60,000 bases of DNA, taken from positions 865,176 to 925,175 of the forward strand of contig CAUYUJ010004780.1 of NCBI GenBank assembly GCA_963575745.1. The letters are read 5' to 3'. Under the pieces are notes generated by a model. The model saw nothing but the letters and a program-made list of their open reading frames with translations. It was not told where the DNA came from and did not search any database. The DNA is from Prorocentrum cordatum (taxonomy: Eukaryota > Sar > Dinophyceae > Prorocentrales > Prorocentraceae). Shown one piece after another: positions 31,396 to 43,276 of this stretch. Position numbers and translations under genes: made by a program. The first letter of the stretch is position 1. Each line of letters begins with the position of its first letter.

Positions 31396-34030
31396 GTGGA
31401 AATACCTCCGTACCTTGAAAGATTCCATTCCAGTCGGCTTGGCCGTTAATCGGATTCCTTTCGAGGTGGATCGACTCCACCTCTCATCGAAGCCCATGAG
31501 CAGGAGAACCACCCCTAATGGGATTATGTTCAAATAGAAGTGGCTCCAGTCCCACTGGGATTCAATTATACATGGATCCAGATCTAAGAAGATTAGACTC
31601 CAGGTGCTTCCATCCATCACGGAAGTCTACTGGAGTTGGGTCCACCTCAACTTGGACTCTATTGGAAGTGGATCCATGTGAACGCACCCAATTGCCCGTG
31701 ACTTCGTCCATGACAGGATCCCAGTAGAGGTGGATCCACTTCTCATGGGATCTTATGAGAGCTGAGTCCTTCCTTGATCGGTTTTTACTGCAGATTGCTT
31801 CGCCCGCACTAGAACTATGGTAGAGGTGGGCCCACCTCTGATAGGATTCTGATAACAATATATCGGGGGTGGCTCCACATTGTTTAACTGGCATCGCATG
31901 GGCTGGCAGAGCTTAGCATGGCTAGCAGGTGTTAGCAACTATTGGCAGGTCTCAGGAGGGTGTATGAGGGGCTCGCAAGGCGCAGGACTTGGTCGGGCTT
32001 CTCAAGGCTTTGCCTGGTTTGCAGGTGGCTAGCATAACTTATCAAGGCTTAGCAGAGGGCAAGCGTGGCTTAACCGTGCTCAGCATGGCGTGGCTAGACC
32101 TAGCAGGGCTCAGCAGAGGCAAGCAAGGCTTAGCACGGCAGCGCAGTGGCTAGCAAGGCTGCGCGGGGCATGGCGTAGCAGCGATTAGCAGGGGCTAGCA
32201 GGGCTTAGGAATGATTATGTTAGAGGTGGCTCCATTGCCAATGCGATTAGAATAAAAGTGGATCCACATATAATAAGATTGTACTCCAGGTGCTTCCATC
32301 CTTCATGGCATTCCATTGGAGGTGGGGTCCACGTCTAATGGGATGCTGTCAGAAGTGGGTCCACATTGAATGCAATTCAATTGCCCGTGACTCCGTCCAT
32401 AACAGGAGCCCAGAAACAGGTGGATCCACCTCTCATGGGATTCTATTTGGGCTGAATCCTTCGTTCGCATGGTTTTCCGATCAGATTGCTTCATCCGAAG
32501 GAAAGCGATTCGCTTAGGAATGGATTCGCCTCTAAGGGGGTTCCATTAGCAATGGGTTCATCCCTGCTGAGATTCTATGAGAGGTGGCTCAGCATGGCTT
32601 AGCAGGCATCGCATGGCTTAGCAGGTTATCTAAGCGCCGACAGAGCTTAGCAATGCTAGCAAGTGTTAGCAACTATTGGCAGGTCTCAGCAGGACATGCC
32701 AGGGGCTAGCAGGGCTTGGTAGGGCTTGTTAAGGCTGCGCTGGGCCTGGCAGGTGGCTGGCATAACTTACAAGGGCCACGTTGCTTAGCCGTTCTTAGCA
32801 AGGCGTGGCTAGGCCTAGCAAGGCCTAGCACGGCGTCGCAATGACTAGTCACAGGTGGCTCCAGGGGTCCTGTATTCTATTAGAGGTGGCTGCATTCCCA
32901 ATCGGATTCAAATGGAGGTGGGTCCTCCCCTACCAGGGTGCGATTCCAATTGGTTTCAGGCTTGCTCGGTTTCTATTGGATGTGGGTCCGCTTCTAATGG
33001 GGTTCTAATGGCAGTGGACATCGATTTAATGGCTGCTTCTTTGTATACATGGCTCCATCCGTAACAAGATTCTTTCAGAGGTGGGCCCGCCGCTCATCGG
33101 ATTCTGATAGCCGTGATTTCTTTCTCGATCGTATTTGCTTAAGGAGGGCTTTATCATTGTTATGGGGTCTGTTAGAGGTGGATCCACCTCTAGTATGATT
33201 TATATCAGATATGGTATTCCCTAATCGGGTTACATGAAAGGTGGCTCCATCTCAGATCTTATACCATAGCGAGTGGCTCCGACCCTGCTAGAATTCTGCT
33301 AGAGGCGAACCCGTCCTTAATCGGATTATTTCCAAGTGGCTCCAACCCTGATCGGTCTTTATTCGAGGTGGCGTCCCACTTGATAAAGGTTGGCCGGGCC
33401 TATTGGGACGCTGTCAGAGGTTGCTCAATCCCTGAAAGTATTGAATTGGCAGGTGCGACATCAACAATCGGATTCAAATAGGTGTGCCTCCGTCCCTGAT
33501 AGGATACTATTAGAAGTTGCCCCATCCCCACTAGGATTCAAGTATTTGTGGATCCATCCCCCAGGTGGCCCTATTCCTGATAGGGTTCTGTTAGAGGTGG
33601 CTCCATGAGGTGATTCTAGTAGAGGTGTACCAAGCCCACATTTAATGTAATACTGTTCGAAGTGGGTTAATCCCTTATCGGATTTCATTCGAGGTGGCCC
33701 ATCCCTAATAAGATTCCATCGGAGCGGAACCCAAATCTCGCAACGTCTTATGAGAGGTGGCTCCATCCCTGATGGGGTTATATTGGAGGTGGCTCCACTT
33801 CTATTGGGATTCTATTAAAGGCGGATCAACCTCTAAAAGGATTATATTACAAGTGGTTCCCTCCCTCACAGGATCCCATCAGGGGTGGACCCACCGCTGA
33901 TAGGACTTTTTGAGAGGTGAAACCATCCTGCGTAAGTTTTTAACACGGATGATTTTACCCGTAAGAGAAATCCGTTGGAGGTCGGCCCACCCTTCGTAGG
34001 ATTCTATTAGATATGGGTCCAGCCATCCAA
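31396..34030. repeat. Satellite of GGATTCTATTAGAGGTGG-type units
   Basis: Degenerate units of about 25 or 50 bases around GATTCTATTAGAGGTGGATCC and CCACC(T/C)CT(A/C)AT(G/A)GG(A/T)TT. A block of about 0.66-0.69 kb is duplicated in tandem: 31,589-32,226 and 32,275-32,886. Each block ends in a run of GGCTTAGCA/GGCTAGCAGG units (31,885-32,215 and 32,590-32,845). From 33,000 on only the GGATTC type remains. No coding frame. Confidence 0.88.
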
Positions 34031-34387
34031 AGGGAGAGAGACAGAGAGAGACACAAAACATGGAGAAACAGACATATGGAGAGAGAACACCCCCAAACAA
34101 TCCCGCATTTCCCCTCCCCGATTGGGGGGGGGGGCATGTTTACTAATGTATGCATGCGTGTACACATGTATGTATGTATATATGTATGTATGTATGTATG
34201 TATGGTCATACGTACGTACTTACGTGTGTATGTGTGGATGTATGTCCCTATGTGTATATGTTTACCTATATATACACGTTCATGAAATCTTACACACGTA
34301 TTTGGTTCGATATACGTGGTGCGAACTCGCTGTGTAAACAATGCACAATACTTGGCGCCCACGCAAGAACTGTCAACTTCACTGCTC
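34031..34387. repeat. GA-rich and TATG-type microsatellites
   Basis: GAGAGAGACA-rich DNA at about 34,031-34,085, a G-run at 34,125-34,133, then TATG/TACG tetranucleotides to about 34,275. It lies between the satellite and the third Z copy. Confidence 0.85.
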
Positions 34388-34800
34388 GCGCACGCACCCC
34401 ACCCTCCCACCCGTTATTTGTTTTGCACGACCCATGCGGCAGCGATTGCGGTGTCTTCTTAGCACTGGTTGGCGCATCTCTGCGGCTGCGCTAGCGCGCG
34501 CAAGTTTGCGCGCAGAGCGACCAGCTGGTGTGGCACAGCCGATGCGGCTCCGAACGCGCTTAGAAATCGCAGCTTCCCGCTGCGTCTCAAAAGCCGCGCT
34601 GGCGCGCGGGCACTTCAATGCTGGTCGGTGACCGGGGTGGGCGCGGTATCACAATGACGTCGACAACGGCGGCAACGATGGTGACAGGAGCGATAGCGGT
34701 GGCGATGGCGAGCATGACGACGGCAAAGCTAATGACGGCGCCGATGCTGGTGACAACGGTGACGATGATGATGTCCGTGCGTCGGTGATGAAAGTGCTCG
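34388..34800 (+). repeat. Dispersed repeat family Z, copy 3
   Basis: Same order of landmarks as Z2: CCCACCCGTTATTTG, GCGGCAGCGATTGCG, TCTGCGGCTGCGCTAGCGCG, GGGCACTTCAATGC, GGGCGCGGTATCAC, then GACGATGATGATGTCCGTGC. Z-like material (TTTTGACGCGCGCGCATGG) continues to about 35,040. About 35,040-35,240 is unassigned. Confidence 0.82.
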
Positions 34801-35246
34801 GGTGGTGATGGAGGCGGTGGCGGCGATCGTCGATGACGATGGCGTGATGCGGCGGAACTGATGAAGGTGATGGTGAGGAAGTGCGCGCGCGGACATGCAA
34901 GAAACCTGGCAACCTTTTGTTGGAAAACATTCGGTTTTCAATCTTTTTTGAAAAATGATATCTTGAAATGCTTCGAACACAAATCGTTATGCAAGGATTT
35001 TGACGCGCGCGCATGGTGGCGCCCGCGTGTGGTCCGCATGCTACTATTTGATACGGATTCGTGCTCTGGGCACATGATGGGTCAACGCGGATGTACTGCG
35101 TGGTGAAATATCAAATCGGGTTCTGGACGAGGTTGCTGAACTCACATGGCTTCCATCGGATTTCAGCAACTGCGCCTGGGCAGAGCATCTGCAAGAGCTG
35201 TGCTTGAAAAAACAAACCTTGTATCTATATGAACCGTTTATTCCCT

Positions 35247-35707
35247 ACCTAGGCTCTGCCTAGAAGGGTTCTTACTCTCTTAGCTTAAAGGGGCCGGGCA
35301 GTGGAACACGCCCCGGGCGGTTCCCCCAGTCCCTGGGAACGGTTCCCCCCAGTCCCCTGGGAGCTTTAGCTTTAGCTTTAGCTTTAGCTTTAGCTTAGCT
35401 TTAACTTAGCTTTAGCTTAGCTGTAGCTTAGCTTTAGCTTAACGTTTCGCTTAGCTTTTCGCTTAGCGTTTAGCTTAGCTTTAGCTTAGCTTGAGCTTAG
35501 CTGTGGCTTGGCTTTAGCTTATCTTTAGCTTAGCTTTAGCTTATCTTTAGCTTAGCTGTAGCTTAGCTTTAGCTTAGCTGTTGCTCAGCTTTAGCTTAGC
35601 TTTAGCTTAGCTGTGGCTTAGCTTTAGCTTAGCTTTAGCTTAGCTTTAGCTGAGCGTTACTGTTACTACTAATGCTGCTTTCCTAGGGGTTCCAACTCCT
35701 AGGTAGG
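35247..35707. repeat. TTTAGC array flanked by inverted CCCTACCTAGG ends
   Basis: A core of TTTAGC and TTTAGCTTAGC units runs from about 35,360 to 35,655. The left edge starts CCCTACCTAGG at about 35,243-35,253, and its reverse complement CCTAGGTAGGG ends the block at about 35,698-35,708. Each end also has a second CCTAG box (TGCCTAGAAGGG and CCTAGGGG). No target duplication was seen. From 35,709 to 36,009 there is no gene, but a GAATGTGCGCGCATC motif lies at about 35,842. Confidence 0.75.
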
Positions 35708-36009
35708 GTCGCACTGGGATAATTTATGTCGAGATGCTTGCAGTCCTGGTGTGTTTGGTGTGCTGTCGACGTGTGCGCGCGCGTGTGGAATCCGCGCCTT
35801 TTTTCAAGGATGGTTAAATCATAACCTTTTGCGATCTACGAATGTGCGCGCATCTTTTTTGACAGGGATGGAGGGGGTTGGTACCGATTGGCTGAGGATG
35901 GTCTGAACTTAGAATACTGAAAATGAGCAACGAAGCGCACTCATGTGTAATTTACGATGCCCCAGTGGGTAACCGTAAGTCCGGGGGGGGGAGAGGGTGG
36001 TTGGAAACA

Positions 36010-36295
36010 GAATACGTCTGGTGCGATCTACGTGGTGCGCGCTATGTTGTGCCATCTGTGTGGTGCGATATGTGGTTCAGCATATGTGGTGTGTGCAACC
36101 TATGTGGCGCAACGTGCGTGGTGGACACTATATAGTGCAAGTGATGTGATGCAAACTCTGCGGTGTGAGCTACGTGGTGTGAGCCAAGTGGTGCATGCTA
36201 TGTGATCGAAGCTCTGTGGTGCAATATCTGAGGTGTGGGCCATGTGGTGCACGCTACGTGGTGCGTATGTGGTGTAAGCTCTGTACATAGGATGG
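36010..36295. repeat. GTGGTGCGATCTA minisatellite
   Basis: About 15 degenerate units of 15-20 bases (CTACGTGGTGCGCGCTATGT and similar). A few more units occur at 36,660-36,740. Related to 28,250-28,435. Confidence 0.88.
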
Positions 36296-36299
36296 CATG

Positions 36300-36545
36300 C
36301 GCGAGGCGCTCACGACCAGCCATGGGCGTCACAGTGGCGAAACCTCGGAACACCCATTGATCACACAGCGCCAACGATGGGCCCACGGGAGGCAATGTGG
36401 CGAACGCTCGGCACACCTATCCAGCACACGAAGCGTCCATGAGGGTCCCGTGGACGGCATCGTGGCGAGACCTCGACACACCGATTCAGCACACGAAGCG
36501 CCTACGAGGTGCCCACGGGTGGCAACGTGGTGTTCGGCAAACCCA
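36300..36545. repeat. 64-bp minisatellite
   Basis: Three units and a partial one with CACACGAAGCG(T/C)C and GGCA(A/T)(C/T)GTGGCGA landmarks, 63-65 bases apart. Open frames here are by-products of the repeat. Confidence 0.85.
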
Positions 36546-36744
36546 ACCAATCCCCCAGGTAACACGAGTAAGAACCTACGACTGCAAGCGAAATCTAAGG
36601 ATTCTACATGTGCATGTATGTATTTAGGCAGAAAAGCACAAGTGAACACATTCTGCGTATACTAGAAGTTGTGCTATCTATGTGCTGCAAGCTGGGTGGT
36701 GCACGATCCGTGCTGTGATTCACCTGGTGTGAGCGATCATAAAC

Positions 36745-37455
36745 CCTCAAGAACCAATCGGATCCCTCTCAGAAGCCTATCGGATACCGATCGAAAACCT
36801 AGCAACAACCTCTCGGAAAACATTCAAAGTCTTCTCGGACACCTCCCAACCGCGTCTCGAACAAACTCTCAGAAACCTTACAGAAGCCCCTCGTGATCCT
36901 CTAATGCGCCTCTCCAGAAGATGCTCGGAAACGTCTCAAAACTTATCGGACACCTCCCAGAAACTTCCTACCAACCTCCCAAAGAGTCCCGGACGCCCCT
37001 CGGAAACCTCTCACAGAAGCCTTTCAAATACGTCTCTCAGGAACCTCTCAGGAGCCTCTGAAAATCCTTGCAACACGCCTTTCAGACACCTCCCAGAAAC
37101 CTCTCGGAAGCTTTTTGGAAGCTCTCAGGAAACCTTTCGGGAACATCTTGGGGAGCGGGAGCTTCTCAGAAAAACCACTCAGGAACCTCTCGGGAACATC
37201 CCAACAACTTCCCCAAACACTGTCGGACACTTGCCAGGCACCTGCCAGAACCATTCCAAACACCTCTCACGAAAGGACCGGAAGCCTAACACGTGCTTCG
37301 AAAGAGCCCTCAAGCGGCCTTTCATAAACTACCCATACGCCTTGTAGAAGCCTCCAAGAGGCCTCTGGGAAGCCTCTCGGATGTCTCTAATGAGCCTCTA
37401 GAGAACCTCTCAGAAGCCTCCAAGGAGCCTCTGAGAAGCATTTCATGAACCTATC
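36745..37455. repeat. CCTCTCAGAAGC-type minisatellite
   Basis: Many degenerate 11-15 base units of AACCTCTCGGAA, CCTCTCAGAAGCC and similar. The + strand frames give Ser/Thr/Pro-rich peptides. A G-rich island (TTGGGGAGCGGGAG) lies at about 37,149. To about 37,600 the sequence is unremarkable. Confidence 0.85.
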
Positions 37456-37604
37456 AGAAGGGCCGCAATTTACATACCACTAAAAACATCGGGAACATAA
37501 ACCGAACTACTTGGAAAGGATTCGATCTCACGAGGACATGTCTTTACTTCCCTTTGGGCTTTGGGGGGTGCCTAGCAGCTCCTGGCCTACGGAGTCCTCA
37601 GCAC

Positions 37605-38165
37605 ATTACAAAGTGCTCGCGCTCCCAAGGCTACGGACCGTTCAAACTGCGTAGGATACGAAGAGCCACGGCCCCAGTTCAATTCCAATGGGCCCGCGCT
37701 CCAAAAACCAATGTCCTTTTTTAAATTGCGCTGGGCCCGCGCTCCCTCGACTACGAACCTTTGTGCACTACGCTGTATCCGCGCGTCCTTGACCACGATT
37801 TTATAAACGTTGCGCTGGATCCGCGCTCCCAGGGCCACGATCCCTAGTGAATTACGCTGGGTCCGAACTGCTAGGGCGACGATCCCTTGTGCATTACACT
37901 GGGCGATCCCTGGTAAATCACGGTGGGTCAGCGCTTCTAGGGCCACGGTTCCTTGCAAATTACCCTGGATCCGCGCTCCAAGGTCCATGACCCCTCATTA
38001 ACTACGGCGTGTCCACGCTCCCAGGCCCACAATCCGTCGTACATTACATTGGATCAGCACTCCCATGGCCACGGTCTCGGGTAACTTACAATTATTCCGC
38101 GCTCCATGGGCCACTACTCCTTGCAAATCGTGATGGTTCCACGCTATGAGGGCGCGCACTTCTTG
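37605..38165. repeat. 42-bp minisatellite
   Basis: About 12 units typified by GCGCTCCCAGGGCCACGATC followed by a CCTTGTGAATTACGCTGG(G/A)TCC part. Most are 42 bases, so a minus frame at 37587-37988 reads a 14-residue repeat (GARIQRNVYKIVVK-like). Units with indels break the frame outside that interval, so coding is doubtful. Confidence 0.9.
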
Positions 38166-38995
38166 TAATATTGCCCAACGTGACCCCAAGTGAATTCTGC
38201 GCGACCTGAGAGCTCGCAAGAGGGGAAATATTACTCCAAGGCCGCCCTGAGGGAACTCCAGGAGGCTCCAGTTGGATCCACAAGAGTAGCAAGACCGCCT
38301 AGGCATTGGCCTGAGAGGGCCCAAGATATTTCGACCCGGTGGAGCCCTAAGGGATCAGAGAGGGCCCACGAAGAGAGGTGAGGCATTTTGGGCGGCCAGA
38401 AGGATGAGGACCATAATGAGTAGAAGGATGACGTCGACGAGGATGGCAATGAAAGATCTTTCGATGTCTGGGGCAGGAGGTCCGGCGGCAGTGGCCGAAG
38501 GCCGTCAGATAAGGGCGGCTTTCGCGTGATGAAATGGCAATCGGCTGGGAGAAATGCTCTCGCATCTTCCGCAATGGCCTGCTTTTTTTGCTCTGCCAGC
38601 CGGCGCTCGTGCTCTCAGGTGCGAGAAGTGACAGAGCTGCGAGCGCACGGCTTCAAAATACACTGCTTCTGGAGCATGGCAGGCGGGCTGGAGGCAGGTT
38701 GCAGCCTTGTGGTAGGCTTCTCAGCGGTGGCCTGCATTTTGGGCCACCCCCCGCTAGGAGGTCCTGCCGACCCCACTCAGCCCCCGAGCGTAGAACTACC
38801 GAGAGGCACTGCCGCCGCATTTCTGGTGTGGTGCTGCCAAGCGCATCCAGGGTCGAGCGAGGCAAAAAATGCGAATTCGCACTTCCTACACCTCTTACGT
38901 CCTGGTTTGTCGATGCCGTGAGCACCAGAGCTGCCGACCCGAACCCTCATACGAACTTCAGTTCCCCGTGTCCTAAATTCTTGTTATTCTTGTGG
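38166..38995. other. Interval without recognised gene
   Basis: Mixed composition. The + frames 38526-38921 and 38534-39211 overlap and are open by chance or as decayed coding. I see no motif, signal peptide or domain. Confidence 0.4.
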
Positions 38996-39300
38996 CGCCT
39001 CCGCCTCCTCACTCACTCACTCACTCCCGCCTCCTTCTCGTTCTTTCTCTCATCGCACTCAGATCAATACTATGCAGACTCACTCACACTCACTCACACT
39101 CAGACTTACTCAGACTCAGACCCACTCGAAGTCAGAACACTCAGCTCACACTCAGACCACTCATACTCAGACTCGCCCAGCTTAGCCATACTCGGGCTTC
39201 ATACCCACTGATACGCAGACCCGCACACACACACTCTACCTCATTCACACTTAGACTCACTCACCTATACATACCCACTCAATCACATACGCTCACACTC
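38996..39300. repeat. (CTCA)n and related microsatellite
   Basis: CACTCACTCACTCA at about 39,010 followed by degenerate CTCACACTCAGA units to about 39,300. Confidence 0.88.
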
Positions 39301-39304
39301 TTTG

Positions 39305-39960
39305 GGGGTTCAATGCCCACCGCGACGTGGCAGGCGTGGTATTTGAGCACTCCCAAAAATGGGTATGACACTTGCCTATTCGCGCCCAGATTGTGGGCAT
39401 ATCTGAGCTGCCTGTTTCGGAGCCTCGGACCTTTCTTACTTGGGAGATGATCACCGCGATATAGCAGGCGTGACACTCGGTTCCCCCAGGAAGAAGCCGC
39501 CATGAAGGGGGACACTTGCCCATTAGCGCCCAGATTGTGGGAATGCCTCAGGCGGTTTGCCTATTTTCAATGCCTCGAGCTCTTCCCTTTTGAAAGATCC
39601 ATAACCACCGCGATGTAGCAAAACATTGCATTTGTGCGCCCCCGAGGGGGAACCGCCAACGGGTGTATCACGGGTCTGTTCGCGTCCAGGTTGTGGGAAT
39701 GTCTCAAGAGGTTCGCCTGTTTCGGCGCTTCGGGCCCTTCTCTTTCAAGTGGTGCATGATCACACCAAGTATCAGACTTGCCAGGTTGCGCCCAGATCGC
39801 GGGACCTCTCAGGCGAGACGCTGGTTGAGGCAGCCCCGACCCCTCTCCTTGCAGAGTCACAATATCATCCCCATGTAGCAGGCATAGCATGTGGGCACTC
39901 CAGGGGAAACCGCCAGATGGCGCCCAGTCGCCAGAGGCTGCGATTCTCCCACTCAGACGC
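39305..39960. repeat. Minisatellite of about 133-155 bases
   Basis: The CACCGCGA(T/C)(A/G)T(A/G)GCA landmark recurs at about 39,315, 39,449, 39,603 and, more diverged, at about 39,870. GCGCCCAGATTGTGGG(A/C)AT and a CTTGGGAGATGAT/CTTTTGAAAGATCC part follow in each unit. Roughly five units. Confidence 0.82.
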
Positions 39961-39974
39961 CGCTCGCACACGGG

Positions 39975-40470
39975 AGTGCCAAGAACTGATATGCACACGC
40001 ACAAATGCACACACACGCACACTCACACACAACGAACACCACACACAATGCACGCACACACCACACACCATACACAAAACGCACACACAACACACACACA
40101 CACACACCACAACACACACCACAAACCACACACAACAGACACAACACACACACACACCACACACACACACCACACACAGTTACACACGCTTACACTTTCG
40201 CTGACACTTTCGCTTATATTTGCACTTACGCTTACGAGTGCACTTGCGCTCGCAATTACACTTGTGCTTGCACTTGCACGTGCCCTTGCACTTGCACTTG
40301 CACTTGCGCTTGCGCCTGTGTATTGCACTTGATCTTGGACTTTCCTTTCACTTGCACTTGCATCTGCTCCTGCGCTTGCACTCACACACGCACTCTTACA
40401 CACTCTTACAGACACCACGCACACCTGTACACACAAACCCGCACACACCCGCGCACACACACTTTTGAAT
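39975..40470. repeat. (CA)n and CACTTG-type microsatellites
   Basis: CACACA with scattered AAC from about 39,985 to 40,190, then CACTTGCACTTG hexamers to about 40,385, then CACACACG. The DNA is C/A-rich on the + strand. Confidence 0.92.
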
Positions 40471-41640
40471 CGGCGGCGCACGGGGCCTCAAGCGCGGTCA
40501 ATAAATCTATGTGCTAGTTGCGACCGGACTTGGTCGGAACGAGCAGTGAAGGATATGTACACCACTGCAGTGCAGAAGGGATGGTGAACAACAAAAATGA
40601 GGTACTGTAAAACGAACGTGCAACGGCCAACACAGTGAGGAGCGGAACGCTCGACTCAAGTAATATGATGCGCCAACAATCTGGTGCTAGTTTGTGCCAC
40701 TGAATCATCAAAACGATGTTAGACTGTGAAGATGATGCCCCGTGAAACTGCCGGACCAACTGATGGAAGGGGTAGCGATGAGAAAGCTAAAGCCTGGCGG
40801 AACTGACGGGTAGGGTGCTAACCTACGAACCAGCCGCGCAAGATGCAATAGCAAGAAAGGATGGAAACTTGAACCTATAAGGCACGGCAACACCATGACA
40901 ACGCGACCCGAACAACAAATAAACGTCGCAGAAACCGGACGCTGTACCAGGGTAGATTGGCGGTGACGGAGCGCGCAACACACGTGGAAACAACGCGCAC
41001 GCGGGGCCGAAACCAACCTTTCTCGCCGTGCCGTAAAACCTTGGTGGGTAGCCACGCCACCAAGCGGGTCAATGTCAGTGACGCGGCCATACTGGCCGGA
41101 AACCGGCTGCAGTGGCAGTGAAGCGCCGACCGAAATATATTGGTCGGGTACAGTCCGAGTAGCACAAATAAAGACGCGAGGTGCACTGTACGCACCGACG
41201 TCTAGGTCGCCACTAAATGAATCCAGGACGTCTCGGGCAAGACGCGGAAGGCGCCACGAAGTTCGCGCACGGCCCAGCTGTGGAGCCTGCGAGCCGATCC
41301 TAAAGAAACGCAGACGCGGGCGCCAGGAGAGAAAACGACAGGCGCCGCAGAACTTCCAGAGCAAAGCGGGGCGGCGGGGGCTTTGGCGAGAGCCGCTGTG
41401 GGATCGGCGGTCCTCGCGAGGTTTGGCCGATCTTTCGCGCGGGTCGGCCCGCGGCCCCCGCCCCACAGGCGAGAAAAACTCGGGCAGCGTCCCGACCATG
41501 CAGACGGGGGGGTGCTGCTGAAGAGGAGGGCGCCAGGAGAGAGAGCTCCAGGCGCCAAACAAAACTGCGAGAACAAGAGGCACTGCACAACTAACGCAGC
41601 ATCCCGAACACACTGACGGGAAGCGGCAGCTGGGTGGGGG
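40471..41640. other. Interval without recognised gene
   Basis: A minus frame (40708-41994, 428 codons) spans it, but composition explains the absence of stops and no domain was found. Near 41,320-41,345 and 41,530-41,555 a GGCGCCAGGAGAGA sequence occurs twice, 220 bases apart. Confidence 0.4.
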
Positions 41641-42250
41641 TGTGGTTGGGCACCAAAGCTTAGACCGACCCCCGTGCCGCCCGCCTTGATGCCAGCAGGG
41701 TCCCAAGAGAGCATCGGGCCCCCCCGCTCCGCGGCATCGCTGGTCAGCATTGCGAGGCCGAAGTCGAGTGGCCCGACGGCGAAGCCCGCGGACTGGACCT
41801 GGGAAGGCCCGCAATATGCGTCCTGCGCCACGATCGGTGTCATCCCCGTGGAGCTCGGGCCCCATGGAATTCGGTCGGCGCCAGCATCCAGGACCGCCTC
41901 CTCGGTCCCCCCGTCGACGCCCAGCTCCGCGACCACGTCGACGGCCTCCTTCATCTCGACACCCCCTCCTTGTCGTCCTTTTCGCCACCCTCATCGCGGG
42001 TGTCGTCGAAAGCCTTCCTGACCTCCTCCGCCAACTCCCTGAACTCCGCGGTGACCTCCTCCGCCTCCTTCGTAACGTCCCCGTCCCCTGCGACCGTCAT
42101 CTCTAACTCCCTGACCTCCTCCGCCTTTTCGTCGACCCTTCCGATGCCCGCCTCCGCGACCTCCTCCGCCTCGTCGTCGACGTCTACCTGCAACTCCATA
42201 CCCTCCTTGACCGTGCCGCCACTGACGGGGCCGGCTGCCGCCGCCCCTTC
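41640..42250 (-). CDS. Possible fragment of an unidentified acidic protein
   Basis: On the minus strand, about 42,245-41,951 reads as a Glu/Asp/Lys-rich, coiled-coil-like segment with repeated EEVxEL pattern (DVDDEAEEVAEAGIGRVDEK, then EEVRELEMTVAGDGD). At 41,951-41,954 its stop TGA overlaps an ATG in another frame, and the second frame continues about 100 residues with protein-like composition (ADRIPWGPSSTGMTPIVAQD) until about 41,640. One indel in the G-run near 41,968 would join them, so a frameshifted gene or exon is possible. The N-terminal side runs into minisatellite DNA. No family was identified. Confidence 0.3.
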
Positions 42251-42722
42251 TCGCGCGCGCTGATCGGGGTGCTGTGGCAGATAGTGGGGGGCTCCAGCTT
42301 CGCCGCCAGCATCTCGCTGTGCACGTTTGTCTCGCGCGCGCTGATCGGGGTGCTGTGGCAGATGATAGCGGGCTCCAGCTTCGCGCCGTGCGCGTTGCCA
42401 GGGCTGGTAGCCACTGCCCCTGCCAGTCATTCTTGCGCGCGCGCTGATCGGGGCGCTGTAGCAGGTAGTGGGGGGCTCCATCTTCGCCGCCAGCATCTCG
42501 CTGTGCACGTTTGTCTCGCGCGTGCTGGTCGGGGGGCTGTTGCAAATGAGGGTGGGCTCCAACGTCGCTCCCAGAATTTCGCTGGGAGGCGCCGGGGCCG
42601 GCTGCTACCGCCCCTGCCCGTCCTTCTCGCAAGTGCTGATCGGGGTGCTTGGGCAGGCGATGGTGGGCTTCAACTCCACGCCCAAAATCTCTCGGAGCAG
42701 CGCCAAGGCCGGCTACCGCTGC
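42250..42722. repeat. Dimeric 183-194 bp minisatellite, left part
   Basis: The GCGCTGATCGGGG landmark recurs at about 42260, 42341, 42443, 42524 (as GCTGGTCGGGG) and 42637, spaced 81, 102, 81 and 113, so it is a dimer of a shorter and a longer half. Another unit lies at about 50,415, beyond the retrotransposon. Removing the element places it about 110 bases after the unit at 42637, in register with the array. Confidence 0.9.
42718..42722. repeat. Target-site duplication GCTGC (left)
   Basis: GCTGC directly abuts the left LTR and is repeated after the right LTR at 50386-50390. Five bases is the usual size for Ty1/copia. Confidence 0.85.
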
Positions 42723-43014
42723 TTTGAATCGATCGAAGCACTCTAAGTCTCCAGTCGTGTTCGAATCGGAGTCCGAAGCCTGCCAACTTCTCCTCGAGCA
42801 CCCTCGTCCACAATCGTTCTGCGTGCAGGGGGGGGTGATGATAGCGTTTCTGGTCAGTCGAGAGGCCTCTCGAGCTCAAACGGCAACAGTGCTTGCTGCT
42901 TACTGCCATGCCTGCTTTACACATGCTGCTACGCTGCTGGGGGGGGAGGGTGCTTGCTCTAGCATGTTAGTCAGAAGCACCTCTGAAAACACATTGTACG
43001 GAGTGCAATTCACA
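42723..43014 (-). repeat. 3' LTR of the copia element
   Basis: 292 bases. It ends (in + reading) GCAATTCACA, like the right LTR. It contains AGGCCTCTCGAGCTCAAACG and a G8 run interrupted by AGGG at about 42,939-42,950. In minus reading it follows the end of the RNase H frame by about 260 bases. The expected purine tract just upstream of a 3' LTR is not obvious: the coding strand there is pyrimidine-rich. Confidence 0.93.
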
Positions 43015-43276
43015 CTGGTAAGAAAGGGGATGAGAACTTGTAAAATCTCACCTCAATTACGTGAAAAATAAAAGAACACCACAGCAGCTTGCAGATCATT
43101 AACGTCGGCTCGACCGCCCAAACTGGCGCCCGGACACCAACTCTGCTTCGCTCGAGAGAAACTGCGCCACACAACGTAGTCGCATACCTCTGCTGAAATA
43201 GCTTCATTGAGAGAATGAGAAAAAGAAAAAGCACGAGACTGGAACAAGATGCAAATCAAGATTTGCCAGGGCATCG

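Noticed and set aside
35360-35655. Telomeric repeat
   Set aside because: The unit is TTTAGC or TTTAGCTTAGC, not TTTAGGG, and it lies inside an inverted-repeat-bounded block.
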